Shown: positions 1 to 6,640 of the stretch, piece after piece
How positions within the stretch are numbered: position 1 is the first letter of the stretch
Layout: each line of letters opens with the position of its first letter
Assembly (NCBI GenBank): GCA_031273705.1
Contig: JAISRJ010000199.1
Coordinates: 1-9,744 of the forward strand
DNA from: Clostridiales bacterium
GTDB taxonomy: Bacteria > Bacillota > Clostridia > Lachnospirales > WQUN01
Direction of reading: 5' to 3'
DNA: 9,744 bases
Made by a program: the position numbers and the translations under genes
Notes under the pieces: generated by a model
Databases searched by the model: none
The model's input: the letters and a program-made list of their open reading frames with translations, nothing else
Told to the model about the DNA's origin: nothing

Positions 1-237
1 CTCACAACCTATTAAATCCATATCATCACCAGAATCCTTTAAATCATTTACAGCGATCTGTTTAAAGACCTGTATCTCATTAATTTCATTATTATCCGCT
101 TTATTATTAAATAAATTATAAAAATTAAATACTATTATACCAACAAGCAAAATTATAGAAAAATATATTAGCGTTTTTTGGATTAATCTTATTTTGTTTT
201 GCGTTAGTCTATTTTTTTTGCAAAAAAGATTATCCAT
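1..237 (-). CDS. Partial single-pass membrane protein, function unknown
   Basis: An open frame runs leftward from ATG at 237 to the window edge without a stop, giving the first 79 residues. An AAGGAG ribosome binding site at 253-248 lies 10 nt before the ATG. The product starts with a basic, presumably cytoplasmic segment (residues 1-21, rich in Lys/Arg/Asn), has one hydrophobic helix at about 23-39, and continues into a polar Asn/Asp/Glu-rich extracellular part. There is no cysteine lipobox and no obvious signal-peptidase site, so it is probably an anchored type II membrane protein. A sortase-like or other anchored extracytoplasmic enzyme would fit this architecture, but no catalytic motif is inside the window. 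It lies downstream of the secreted Tyr-rich gene on the same strand, separated by a strong palindrome, and shares its very AT-rich composition. Coding is well supported by frame, RBS and protein character; function is not. Confidence 0.7.
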   Translation of the reverse strand, partial: MDNLFCKKNRLTQNKIRLIQKTLIYFSIILLVGIIVFNFYNLFNNKADNNEINEIQVFKQIAVNDLKDSGDDMDLIGCE

Positions 238-270
238 AATAAGTAATCTCCTTATGTATAGGGGGTATGA

Positions 271-304
271 GATAAAAACATCCAATTAATTGGATGTTTT
301 TATC
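271..304. terminator. 34-bp perfect palindrome, intrinsic terminator
   Basis: The 34 bases are perfectly self-complementary about the point between 287 and 288. Each arm has an A/T tract and a CATCCAA / TTGGATG core. In either direction the stem ends in a run of five T, the form of a bidirectional intrinsic terminator. It begins 7 nt after the stop of the Tyr-rich secreted protein (leftward) and lies 34 nt before the start of the partial membrane gene. It should therefore end the secreted-protein transcript or attenuate read-through into the membrane gene. No strong promoter is visible between it and that gene. Confidence 0.75.
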
Positions 305-310
305 TTAAAA

Positions 311-718
311 TCAATAATAATAATATACAGTTCCATAATAAAAGGCATATATATAATTATTACTACGATAATAATTTACAAGAGGTATATTACCAGAATA
401 TGAACCGTCATAATAGTAGTATGTAGGCGGAGGTATCATAATCTGTTCTGTATCAAAAATTTGATTTGTAACATTAACATTCTTTGACAAAACTGGAATT
501 CCAAATAATACATTACCTGATTCACTTGATAAAGGTGGAATAGAGTAATATGCGTCACTTTCCTGAATATCAATAATTTCATATGTATTATGGATACTAT
601 TATCACTTATGCCCACTTCATTGTTAGAACCAATTATATCATCAGCATAAACGTTAGTATCAAAACCAACAAATAAAACTAAAAACAGTGACCATTTAAA
701 AACTGCAAACCTTTTCAT
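311..718 (-). CDS. Small secreted tyrosine-rich protein, function unknown
   Basis: The 135-residue product has a clear Sec signal peptide: basic start MKRF, hydrophobic core at about 8-18, and a likely signal-peptidase I site after VYA near residue 25. The mature part (about 110 residues) is acidic and Asn/Ser/Ile-rich in its first half. The last 40 residues are extremely Tyr-rich, with 15 Tyr including TYYYYD and a terminal YYYY encoded by four TAT codons directly before the TGA stop. A Pro cluster (IPPPT) opens this tail. There is no cysteine, no LPxTG motif and no membrane anchor, so the protein is probably released or held on the wall by the aromatic tail. The ATG at 718 has only a weak, close AAGGA; the strong GAGGAG at 745-740 serves a different ATG at 731, out of frame, because of a 13-bp duplication. 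A good promoter lies upstream. I do not recognise the family. Confidence 0.75.
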   Translation of the reverse strand: MKRFAVFKWSLFLVLFVGFDTNVYADDIIGSNNEVGISDNSIHNTYEIIDIQESDAYYSIPPLSSESGNVLFGIPVLSKNVNVTNQIFDTEQIMIPPPTYYYYDGSYSGNIPLVNYYRSNNYIYAFYYGTVYYYY

Positions 719-731
719 TAATCCTTTTCAT
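696..731 (-). other. Possible 11-codon upstream ORF overlapping the secreted-protein start
   Basis: ATG at 731-729 sits 8 nt after the strong GAGGAG at 745-740, the best initiation site in this leader. It reads MKRINEKVCSF and stops at TAA 698-696, so it overlaps the first codons of the secreted protein, which starts at 718 in another frame. It exists because of the 13-bp tandem duplication. It may act as a leader that couples or dampens translation of the main gene, or it may be only a by-product of the duplication. Nothing shows that the peptide itself has a function. Confidence 0.35.
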
Positions 732-735
732 TAAT
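710..735. repeat. Perfect 13-bp tandem duplication over the start codon
   Basis: The unit CCTTTTCATTAAT (plus strand; ATTAATGAAAAGG on the coding strand) occurs at 710-722 and again, identical, at 723-735. Each copy carries an ATG AAA AGG start. As 13 is not a multiple of 3, the two starts are in different frames. With one unit removed, the GAGGAG would sit 8 nt before an ATG in frame with the secreted protein. The duplication therefore separates the ribosome binding site from the true reading frame. Confidence 0.9.
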
Positions 736-774
736 AATTCTCCTCACTTTAATGTAATAATTTTACTCAAAGTT

Positions 775-803
775 AGTATAACATAGAAATTATGTAAATG
801 CAA
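775..803 (-). promoter_or_regulatory. Sigma-A-type promoter of the Tyr-rich secreted gene
   Basis: On the minus strand, TTGCAT (803-798) is followed after 17 nt by TATACT (780-775), with an extended TGT just before the -10 box. This gives a leader of about 35-50 nt reaching the GAGGAG and the two ATGs. A 7-bp inverted repeat, ATAATTT at 757-763 and AAATTAT at 787-793, flanks the -10 box. It could be an operator, but such repeats are common in DNA this AT-rich. Confidence 0.65.
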
Positions 804-977
804 CTATGAATTCCAATAAATTTATTTATATATTTTTACAATTTACATTATAAAACTCCAAATAAGCAAATTTAGTGGAATTTAAAAAATGACTGAAGAG
901 TAAGATAAGTAGAAATATTTTGCACAAATTAATATATAGTGGGTTTACCAAGCGCAGTAAATCAAGTAGGAGAATAT
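804..977. other. AT-rich intergenic stretch with no supported gene
   Basis: This lies between the leftward promoter of the secreted gene and the hairpin that ends the carbohydrate operon. It has no long frame on either strand and no tRNA- or riboswitch-like structure that I can see. The only oddity is an AGGAG at 968-972 followed 8 nt later by an ATG at 981 with seven codons (MTTGLRR) lying inside the hairpin. I regard that as chance. Confidence 0.5.
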
Positions 978-1011
978 ATAATGACTACCGGCTTACGCCG
1001 GTAGTCATTAT
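978..1011 (-). terminator. Hairpin terminating the carbohydrate operon
   Basis: A perfect 15-bp stem pairs 978-992 with 997-1011 around a TTAC loop. Its core is ACTACCGGC / GCCGGTAGT. It begins 30 nt after the stop of the last glycoside hydrolase on the minus strand. The sequence after the stem (ATATATTCT on the minus strand) is AT-rich but is not a clean T run, so termination may be inefficient or the hairpin may instead protect the mRNA 3' end. Confidence 0.65.
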
Positions 1012-1041
1012 TGCTAATTAATCAATTTGAGTATCGTAGAA

Positions 1042-2901
1042 TCACGCATGCCCAAGAATCTCCCCGACGATTGTCAAAAAGTTTGCAGCCGCCCACGAAG
1101 TCCAAGGCTCGATGGTTTCGGCTTCCTTTTTTTCGTTCTTGAATCTGTCGGTTCGCTTTTCGGTTTTCTTATAAAAGTCCTCCGGTTTGTACCAATCTTC
1201 TTTGTTGACGGATAATCCGCTGGCAAGATCAAATTCGTGAGGCGGCAGCATAGTCGAAAGACCCTTCACACATACGAAATCGCAATATCTTCTTGCTATC
1301 GCGCGGGCAAGATCGTCTTTACCCGCTTGCTTTAATCCCAAAGTAATTAGCATTTGCACCGGCGACACAATCGCGCCTTTCATAAACCCGGCTCTGGCGG
1401 TAAATTCCGGACTGCCCAGATTTTCCGAAACAATGCCGTTTTCCGTAAAAAATTCATCCTTGCTCGCAAGTCTCTCGGATATTTTTTCAATAACATCCGG
1501 CGGCAGTCTCTTTCCAAGAATTATAGGCAGCAACGCGGCAATGCTGCCGGCTTCCACTGTTTCGCCGGTTTCTACTACTCGACTTACAAACTGTCTCCCA
1601 TTCCAAAATTCGGACAACAGAATGTTTAACAAGCGTTTCGATTCGTTCGCCCAATGTTCGCTTTCATTAGCTTTTTCTGATTTTACGGCTAAAGCCGCCA
1701 GCGCCTCGGTCAGCAATATCAGCCAAGCAAGCAGATCACCGGATTGCAGAGGTACCCCTTCTTTAAAAATAGTGGCGTCGTCAAAGCCGGATTCGTCGCT
1801 GTGATAATACTGCGGTATTCCGGTTTTCGCATGGTCGCGGAACTTAAACCACCAACCGGCGAATTTTTTTAGCTTATCATACAGCTTCACATAGTCGTCC
1901 TTGACTAAAACTGAGTCGTCGCCTTTTTCTAACAGATACAGCGTTGCAAAACCCTGTAACGGAGGTTTAGAAACGCGGTAACTAATCCCTTGCTCGCCTA
2001 CGCTGTCGGGTATTTGTCCCGCCTCGTCCTGATAGTCGAACATATTCAACAGGAATTTCCAAGCCTCTTGCAAATCGCCCGATTGCGCCATTGCCTGCTG
2101 GCTTTGCTGCCATCCGAATCCGCGCAGAAGTGAAGTACGGCCCATATATACTATAGGACTCTTTAAAAATCCCCTTGGTCTGACTATGTGGGTCCATACT
2201 GTCCAAGCCGCGGCTTTCGTCATGTCCTTATATTTTTCCGGAACATCGGGATAACGACTGTAGAATTCTTCAAATACTTTCTCCGCGTTTGCCACACATT
2301 CATCAAAGGCGGCATACGATTTATCACGTTCACCGTTGGAATAATATTCGTGAATAGCCGCTTCAAACCCGCCCGCCTCGATACTGGGCAGTAACACCAG
2401 ATCAAAATCTTCCGTCATTGCCTTTGCGGGCAGCCATTTGCCATTATTGTACATCGATCCGCTAAGCGGCGCAAACAGCAGCTTACCAAGTATAATATAC
2501 ATTACTTCCAGATCTCCGTTTTCTTTGGGAGCGGCGACTTCAAAAGTCTCCATTTTAAACGAAAATCTAAGAGCGGATTTACCCGTTCCCTTAACGCGCA
2601 TTTGCTGCGGGTTCGCGAAACAAAATTCTATATCGCCGCAGAAGGTCTTTATTGTAAGCTTGCCCGGTTGGACAGTGTAGACAAATGGCAGTTCTTTATT
2701 GTCCAGCATAGGAGTCAAGCGAATCAGATTTTTTCTATTAATCATTAATTTTGGGGAGCGCGAAAAAGAGAGATAAAGTTTGCGATCCTCCGGGTCTTCC
2801 AATACACAAATATATGACCCGCAATAGCTAAACGGTACGGATCGAAGATCGAATTTTTCCGCGGAGCCAAGCATTCCCCGCGCGGCTTTTAGTATCGCCA
2901 T
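1042..2901 (-). CDS. Intracellular glycoside hydrolase, GH63/MGH1-like (alpha/alpha)6 fold, second paralog
   Basis: The product is 619 residues from ATG 2901. That start is chosen because AAGGAG (2915-2910) lies 8 nt upstream; the longer frame from GTG 2910 would have its Shine-Dalgarno directly abutting the start. An N-terminal beta-sandwich-like region (about 1-200) is followed by an all-alpha catalytic barrel. Barrel hallmarks are VPEKY..M.KAAAWTVW near 220-237, the FGWQQSQQA segment near 262-270, and GIPQYYHSDESGFDD near 361-375. The Asp of ESGFD (D374) matches the general acid of GH63/GH37-type enzymes. HEFDLASG (E556) is a plausible catalytic base. EPWTSWAAANFL closes the barrel, as in this clan. 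There is no signal peptide, so it acts in the cytoplasm, presumably on sugars brought in by the adjacent importer. It starts 5 nt after the stop of its paralog. A charged insert (KKTEKRTDRFKNEKKEAE) sits near 578-595. Substrate unknown; a trehalase-, mannosylglycerate- or glucosidase-type activity is possible. Confidence 0.85.
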   Translation of the reverse strand: MAILKAARGMLGSAEKFDLRSVPFSYCGSYICVLEDPEDRKLYLSFSRSPKLMINRKNLIRLTPMLDNKELPFVYTVQPGKLTIKTFCGDIEFCFANPQQMRVKGTGKSALRFSFKMETFEVAAPKENGDLEVMYIILGKLLFAPLSGSMYNNGKWLPAKAMTEDFDLVLLPSIEAGGFEAAIHEYYSNGERDKSYAAFDECVANAEKVFEEFYSRYPDVPEKYKDMTKAAAWTVWTHIVRPRGFLKSPIVYMGRTSLLRGFGWQQSQQAMAQSGDLQEAWKFLLNMFDYQDEAGQIPDSVGEQGISYRVSKPPLQGFATLYLLEKGDDSVLVKDDYVKLYDKLKKFAGWWFKFRDHAKTGIPQYYHSDESGFDDATIFKEGVPLQSGDLLAWLILLTEALAALAVKSEKANESEHWANESKRLLNILLSEFWNGRQFVSRVVETGETVEAGSIAALLPIILGKRLPPDVIEKISERLASKDEFFTENGIVSENLGSPEFTARAGFMKGAIVSPVQMLITLGLKQAGKDDLARAIARRYCDFVCVKGLSTMLPPHEFDLASGLSVNKEDWYKPEDFYKKTEKRTDRFKNEKKEAETIEPWTSWAAANFLTIVGEILGHA

Positions 2902-2906
2902 CCTTT

Positions 2907-4718
2907 TCACTCCTTCCCCGTCTTAACGGAAATTTGATACAGATAGTTAGCCATTACAATAAATATCGCGCTGGACAGCGCCGAGCAAGGTCCAAAAATC
3001 GCCGAGGGGTTTATACCGGGCGGATCAAATTCTAAATAAGCGAAGTTAGGAAGTTTTTCCAGATTTTCCTCGCAGAATCCAATAAGCGCGGCGCGGGCGG
3101 CTTCTTCATACCCCGCCTCATACAGTCCGGGTATTAGTTTAATTTGCGAAAATCCGCTGATAAATCCGGGTAGGACGGCTCCGTCTTTATATTGCTTAGG
3201 TCCCGAACGGAAACCCTTGGGTGTATAATATTTTTCCGGATCCAGCAATTGTTCGGCCATCGTATCCAGAATTTCTTTGGGCAGCCGTTTGCCCAGCATT
3301 ATAGGTATAAACGCGTCGGATTCTTCGTATTCTACTATTTCGTGACTGGAAGAAAGCCTGGCGATAAATTTTTCTCCGTCCCAAAATTCCTCGATAAGCG
3401 TTTCCAACATCTTTTTGGACTTTTCGTTCCACGCTATTTCTTCATCATGTTTTCCGATTCGTCCGGCAAGAACCGCCAGCCCTTCGCTTAACAAGATCAA
3501 ATACGCCATCAGATCGGGACATTCGACCGGCACGCCCTTGGCAAGCATGGGCGTAAAATCATTGCCCGACTCGCAGCCTTGATTGTACTGGGGCACTCCG
3601 TCTCCGTCCGTATCACGAATGGTAAGCCACCAATTATACCAGCGAGCCAGCGGATCATACATGGCTTTGCAATGCTCCGTGGTTAAATCATAGCCATAAT
3701 TTTCTATCATTTTAAGCAGCGCAAACCCATGAAACGGAGGTTTAGTCGCCAGAATATTGCAGAATTTATCATCATACAGATCAGGTATTTCTCCATATTC
3801 ATCCTGATATTTGAACATAGCCAACATAATCTGTACAGCCTGATCCACATTATTTGTTATGGACAGCGCGTGATATGCCTGATGCCACGAAAAAGCGCTG
3901 GTGTTTCTCTTATCAAACAACACTATATTGTCTGTAAGCAAACCCTTTGGGGAAATATAACAGATCCAGACAGCATAGGCGGCAAGCTTCTTTATATCCT
4001 CATAACGACCGGGAACGGGAGGATATAAGTCGTACCAAGCGTCATAATCCGCTTGCGCCTCTGCCAGGCATTCATCGAACGGACGATAATTCTCACAGCG
4101 TTCCGTGTTCGCGTCCGCGAAATGAATCGCCAGTTCAAATTCTCCGTTTTCATCCGGCGCTATATCCAGACGAAGATCTTCGCTTCCCATTCGTTTCCAA
4201 TCCCACTCGGCGTCAAATTCCACGCGCCCCTTAATAGGCACAAACAGAAATTCCCCGACTTCATCCAAAGCTAACTGATAGGTGCCGTCCAGTCTGGGAA
4301 TGGCCGCTTCGTGCGGTTCGGTTCGCGCAAAAAATCTAAAGCTTATGCCCTTGCCGCGCATTCGTATTAGATCTTTATTTTCAAAACATACCTGAGCATA
4401 GCCGTACTCGGTATTTATTTCCAGCATTCCAGGAGTTCCTTGGCTAAAATAAGAAGCGGAACCTCTGTCAAGCATCGGTCGCACAGATATGTGACACGGT
4501 ACTGTAGCCGGAGCAAAAGGCGGATCTCCATATTTGCGTAGCGTTCGATAAAGCAAAATCTGCTTGCGCTCCGAGCCGTTTTCGATGGGGGCTGTGCCCT
4601 CTGTAAACGCCAGATAAGACAGTTTTCTGCTGAAAGGAACTTGCGCTATATTAAATTTAAAGTCATTCTTTTTAATTACACCCGATTTCTTTACTTTTCT
4701 TTCATTTTCGCTATAAAT
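2907..4718 (-). CDS. Intracellular glycoside hydrolase, GH63/MGH1-like fold, first paralog; start codon unsettled
   Basis: The frame is open from just after TGA 4721-4719 to TGA 2909-2907. The first canonical start in it is TTG at 4556 (549 residues), but that is too late: 4664-4605 encodes DFKFNIAQVPFSRKLSYLAF, which aligns with KFDLRSVPFSYCGSYICVLE at the N-terminus of the neighbouring paralog. Between the TGA and 4556 there is no in-frame ATG, GTG or TTG. GAGGGTGA at 4731-4724 is 5 nt before an in-frame ATT at 4718, giving about 603 residues; I use that as the outer limit. Counting from it, a beta-rich N-terminal domain is followed by the alpha barrel, with VPGRYEDIKKLAAYAVW near 235, SWHQAYHA near 277, and DTDGDGVPQYNQGCESGND near 369-387 with D387 as likely general acid. 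LEFDPPG (E563) is the likely base. No signal peptide, so cytoplasmic. It lies in the operon after the second permease. Substrate unknown. Confidence 0.8.
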   Translation of the reverse strand: MYSENERKVKKSGVIKKNDFKFNIAQVPFSRKLSYLAFTEGTAPIENGSERKQILLYRTLRKYGDPPFAPATVPCHISVRPMLDRGSASYFSQGTPGMLEINTEYGYAQVCFENKDLIRMRGKGISFRFFARTEPHEAAIPRLDGTYQLALDEVGEFLFVPIKGRVEFDAEWDWKRMGSEDLRLDIAPDENGEFELAIHFADANTERCENYRPFDECLAEAQADYDAWYDLYPPVPGRYEDIKKLAAYAVWICYISPKGLLTDNIVLFDKRNTSAFSWHQAYHALSITNNVDQAVQIMLAMFKYQDEYGEIPDLYDDKFCNILATKPPFHGFALLKMIENYGYDLTTEHCKAMYDPLARWYNWWLTIRDTDGDGVPQYNQGCESGNDFTPMLAKGVPVECPDLMAYLILLSEGLAVLAGRIGKHDEEIAWNEKSKKMLETLIEEFWDGEKFIARLSSSHEIVEYEESDAFIPIMLGKRLPKEILDTMAEQLLDPEKYYTPKGFRSGPKQYKDGAVLPGFISGFSQIKLIPGLYEAGYEEAARAALIGFCEENLEKLPNFAYLEFDPPGINPSAIFGPCSALSSAIFIVMANYLYQISVKTGKE

Positions 4719-4723
4719 TCAAA

Positions 4724-4731
4724 TCACCCTC
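4724..4731 (-). promoter_or_regulatory. Shine-Dalgarno upstream of the hydrolase with no canonical start
   Basis: GAGGGTGA on the minus strand lies between the permease stop (4745) and the hydrolase frame. The only in-frame codon at good spacing is ATT at 4718-4716, 5 nt away. The nearest ATG (4705-4703) is 18 nt away and opens a frame that stops after four codons (MKEK). This site supports initiation well upstream of TTG 4556, either at ATT or at a start that has since been mutated. Confidence 0.5.
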
Positions 4732-4744
4732 TTAGCCTTTGATC

Positions 4745-5665
4745 TTACCCTTTGATAGAACCTATCATAACTCCCTTTACAAAATACTTTTGAAAAAACG
4801 GATAAAAGAACAATACCGGCAGTGTAGCCGCTACTATGGTACAATACTTAACCAGCATTTTAAAAACATCCGTATTAATACCGGTTGTGTCGGAGCTGGA
4901 TTGACTGACATGTGAAGTGTCATTCTGCACAAAGATCTCTTTTAATATCAGTTGCAGGGGATATTTCGACCTATCACGAATAAAGATGGAAGCCGGGAAC
5001 CATGAATTCCACATTGCGACAGCGTAAAACAATACAATAACCGCAATGGTAGCCTTCGCCAGCGGCAGGATGATCTTCCACATGATTGTTAAGTGTCCCG
5101 CTCCGTCTATAAGAGCCGATTCTTCTAAGCTGTCGGGTATCTCACGCAGGGAGGTTCGCATTATTATCAAGTTGAAGGCCGATACGGCGGATGGCAATAT
5201 GAGAGCTAAACGCGAGTCAAACATACCCAGCTTTGTCACAACTATGTAGAAGGGAATAAGTCCGCCATTAAAAAACATCGTAAAAGTGACGAAGAACATA
5301 ATTGCGTTGCCCCACAGCAAATTTCTGCGAGAGAGAGCGTAAGCGCCCATTACGGTTAAGATTATGCTAACAAGCACGCCAAAGACGACATAAAAGATTG
5401 TGTTAAGGTACCCTACCAGAATGGTATCGTTGTCAAAGATTATTTTATAGCCTTCCAAAGAAAATCCCAGTGGTTTTAACAAGATCCCCCTATGGGAAAG
5501 TAATCGCACGGGGTCGCTCAGACTTGCGAAGATAACATGCAAAACCGGAGCAAGGCACGCGTAAGCTATTACAGCCATAAGTATAATATTAACAATATCA
5601 AAAATACGACTGCCCAAGGAGTCTTTGATTTTCTTGACGTTTTTATTCTTATCGACTTTATTCAT
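4745..5665 (-). CDS. Carbohydrate ABC transporter permease, CUT1 family, YtcP/LplC type
   Basis: The 306-residue membrane subunit has about six transmembrane helices: near 23-47, 84-110, 119-143, 152-170, 203-223 and 272-292. The cytoplasmic EAA loop that docks the ATPase is clear at about 181-201 (EESALIDGAG...KIILP). The ending VKGVMIGSIKG is typical of YtcP-like permeases. Start ATG 5665 is supported by overlapping AGGAGG/GGAGG sites 5 nt upstream. Only 12 nt separate it from the stop of the other permease, so the two are co-translated and form the heterodimeric channel. With the upstream lipoprotein they make an importer for an oligosaccharide or glycoside. The ATPase is missing here and is probably a shared MsmX-type protein encoded elsewhere. 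Confidence 0.93.
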   Translation of the reverse strand: MNKVDKNKNVKKIKDSLGSRIFDIVNIILMAVIAYACLAPVLHVIFASLSDPVRLLSHRGILLKPLGFSLEGYKIIFDNDTILVGYLNTIFYVVFGVLVSIILTVMGAYALSRRNLLWGNAIMFFVTFTMFFNGGLIPFYIVVTKLGMFDSRLALILPSAVSAFNLIIMRTSLREIPDSLEESALIDGAGHLTIMWKIILPLAKATIAVIVLFYAVAMWNSWFPASIFIRDRSKYPLQLILKEIFVQNDTSHVSQSSSDTTGINTDVFKMLVKYCTIVAATLPVLFFYPFFQKYFVKGVMIGSIKG

Positions 5666-5677
5666 CCGCGCCTCCTC

Positions 5678-6574
5678 CTAGAACAAACTGGTTTCCGTAA
5701 GTTTTTTGCTGGTAAAATTGGCGGTAACCAGCATTAAAAAATTAAGAGCGGAATTGAACAGTCCGACCGCGGTGCTGTAGCCATAATTAGATTCCAATAA
5801 GCCCTTGCGATAAGTAAAAGTGGTTATAACATCGCTGACGGAATAAGTGGAAGGAGCGTAAAGCAGCAGAATTTTTTCAAAGCTGACAGTCAGCAGGTTT
5901 CCTATGCGCAAAATCAGCAGTATAATTATGGTAGACATGATAGAGGGCAGCGTGACATGAAGCGCCTTGCCTAATCTTCCGGCTCCATCCAAGGCCGCCG
6001 CGTCATAAAGCTCCTGATCTACACCGGAGAGCGCCGCCATGTATATAACGCTGTTAAACCCCAAAAATTGCCAAATATTTGTGCCCACAAAAATGCTTCT
6101 AAAACTGCTGACATTACCGATCAAGTTGGAGGTACTGCCCAAAAGTAAAGTGATAGCGCCGTTAGAAGAAAAAAAGTCCTTTATAATACCGGCGATAACC
6201 ACTATAGAGATAAAATATGGCATGTATGTTATAGTCTGCACGACCCGTTTATATCGCACGCTGCGAAGTTCGTTCATAAGCAGGGCGAACAGTATCGGCG
6301 CGGGAAAGCCGAACAATAAATCATAAAAACTAAGAATAAAAGTGTTCCAGATTAACCTGCCGAAGTAATATGATTTGAAGAAATCAGTAAAATTCTTTAA
6401 TCCGATCCAAGGGCTTCCCAAAAAACCGCCTTTGATCTGATAGTTTTGAAACGCCATTAGCACACCGACCATCGGGGCATAGGCGAAGACGGCAAAAAAC
6501 ACGACGACGGGCAGAGCAATCAGGTAGACTACCCAGTTTCTTTTAAAGTCCTTCTTGATAGTAGTGATATTCAC
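5678..6574 (-). CDS. Carbohydrate ABC transporter permease, CUT1 family, LplB type
   Basis: The 298-residue membrane subunit starts at GTG 6574, chosen because GGGGGAA lies about 6 nt upstream and because the longer frame from ATG 6634 would translate a GC-rich palindromic repeat. It begins with a basic segment (KKDFKRNW) typical of LplB-like permeases. Helices lie near 15-40, 75-100, 113-131, 161-182, 212-230 and 266-285. The EAA loop at 188-210 reads ELYDAAALDGAGR...LP, the ATPase-coupling motif. It partners the permease encoded immediately downstream. The gene follows the solute-binding protein after a 66-nt gap that holds the palindrome, so its expression may be uncoupled from that of the binding protein. 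Confidence 0.93.
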   Translation of the reverse strand: MNITTIKKDFKRNWVVYLIALPVVVFFAVFAYAPMVGVLMAFQNYQIKGGFLGSPWIGLKNFTDFFKSYYFGRLIWNTFILSFYDLLFGFPAPILFALLMNELRSVRYKRVVQTITYMPYFISIVVIAGIIKDFFSSNGAITLLLGSTSNLIGNVSSFRSIFVGTNIWQFLGFNSVIYMAALSGVDQELYDAAALDGAGRLGKALHVTLPSIMSTIIILLILRIGNLLTVSFEKILLLYAPSTYSVSDVITTFTYRKGLLESNYGYSTAVGLFNSALNFLMLVTANFTSKKLTETSLF

Positions 6575-6595
6575 AATATTCCCCCATCGGCATGG

Positions 6596-6630
6596 ATGTA
6601 GGGGCGGCAATTCGCCGCCCGTTTCTACAT
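6596..6630. repeat. GC-rich palindromic element between binding-protein and permease genes
   Basis: GGGCGGC (6602-6608), a 5-nt AATTC spacer and GCCGCCC (6614-6620) form a strong stem. An outer ATGTAG (6596-6601) and CTACAT (6625-6630) extend it, with a 4-nt bulge (GTTT) on one side. It begins 10 nt after the stop of the solute-binding protein and ends about 21 nt before the permease GTG. Its GC content is far above its surroundings. The form (ATGTAGGGGCG...CGCCC) is like interspersed palindromic repeats I associate with Clostridia genomes. In the mRNA it would form a hairpin that could stabilise the binding-protein message and lower permease expression. Confidence 0.7.
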
Positions 6631-6640
6631 ACATTACAAA

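Noticed and set aside
271..304. CRISPR repeat or recombination site at the 34-bp palindrome
   Set aside because: It occurs once in the window and has a stem plus T-run arrangement right after a stop codon, which fits a terminator.
757..793. 7-bp inverted repeat around the -10 box of the secreted gene as an operator
   Set aside because: The A/T-only arms are too likely by chance in this composition to claim.
968..1004. Plus-strand micro-ORF MTTGLRR with an AGGAG 8 nt upstream
   Set aside because: Seven codons lying entirely in the arms of the terminator hairpin, with no promoter and no downstream plus-strand gene; probably chance.
1027..1804. Several plus-strand frames of 60-120 codons opposite the second hydrolase
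   Set aside because: They lie antisense to a well-supported glycoside hydrolase and lack family features and proper RBSs; shadow frames.
2902..2910. GTG 2910 as the start of the second hydrolase, giving a 4-nt overlap with its neighbour
   Set aside because: The AAGGAG directly abuts this GTG but is 8 nt from ATG 2901, which is therefore preferred.
6575..6634. Longer N-terminus of the LplB-type permease from ATG 6634
   Set aside because: It would translate the GC-rich palindrome, and GTG 6574 has a proper GGGGG-type RBS and gives the usual N-terminus.
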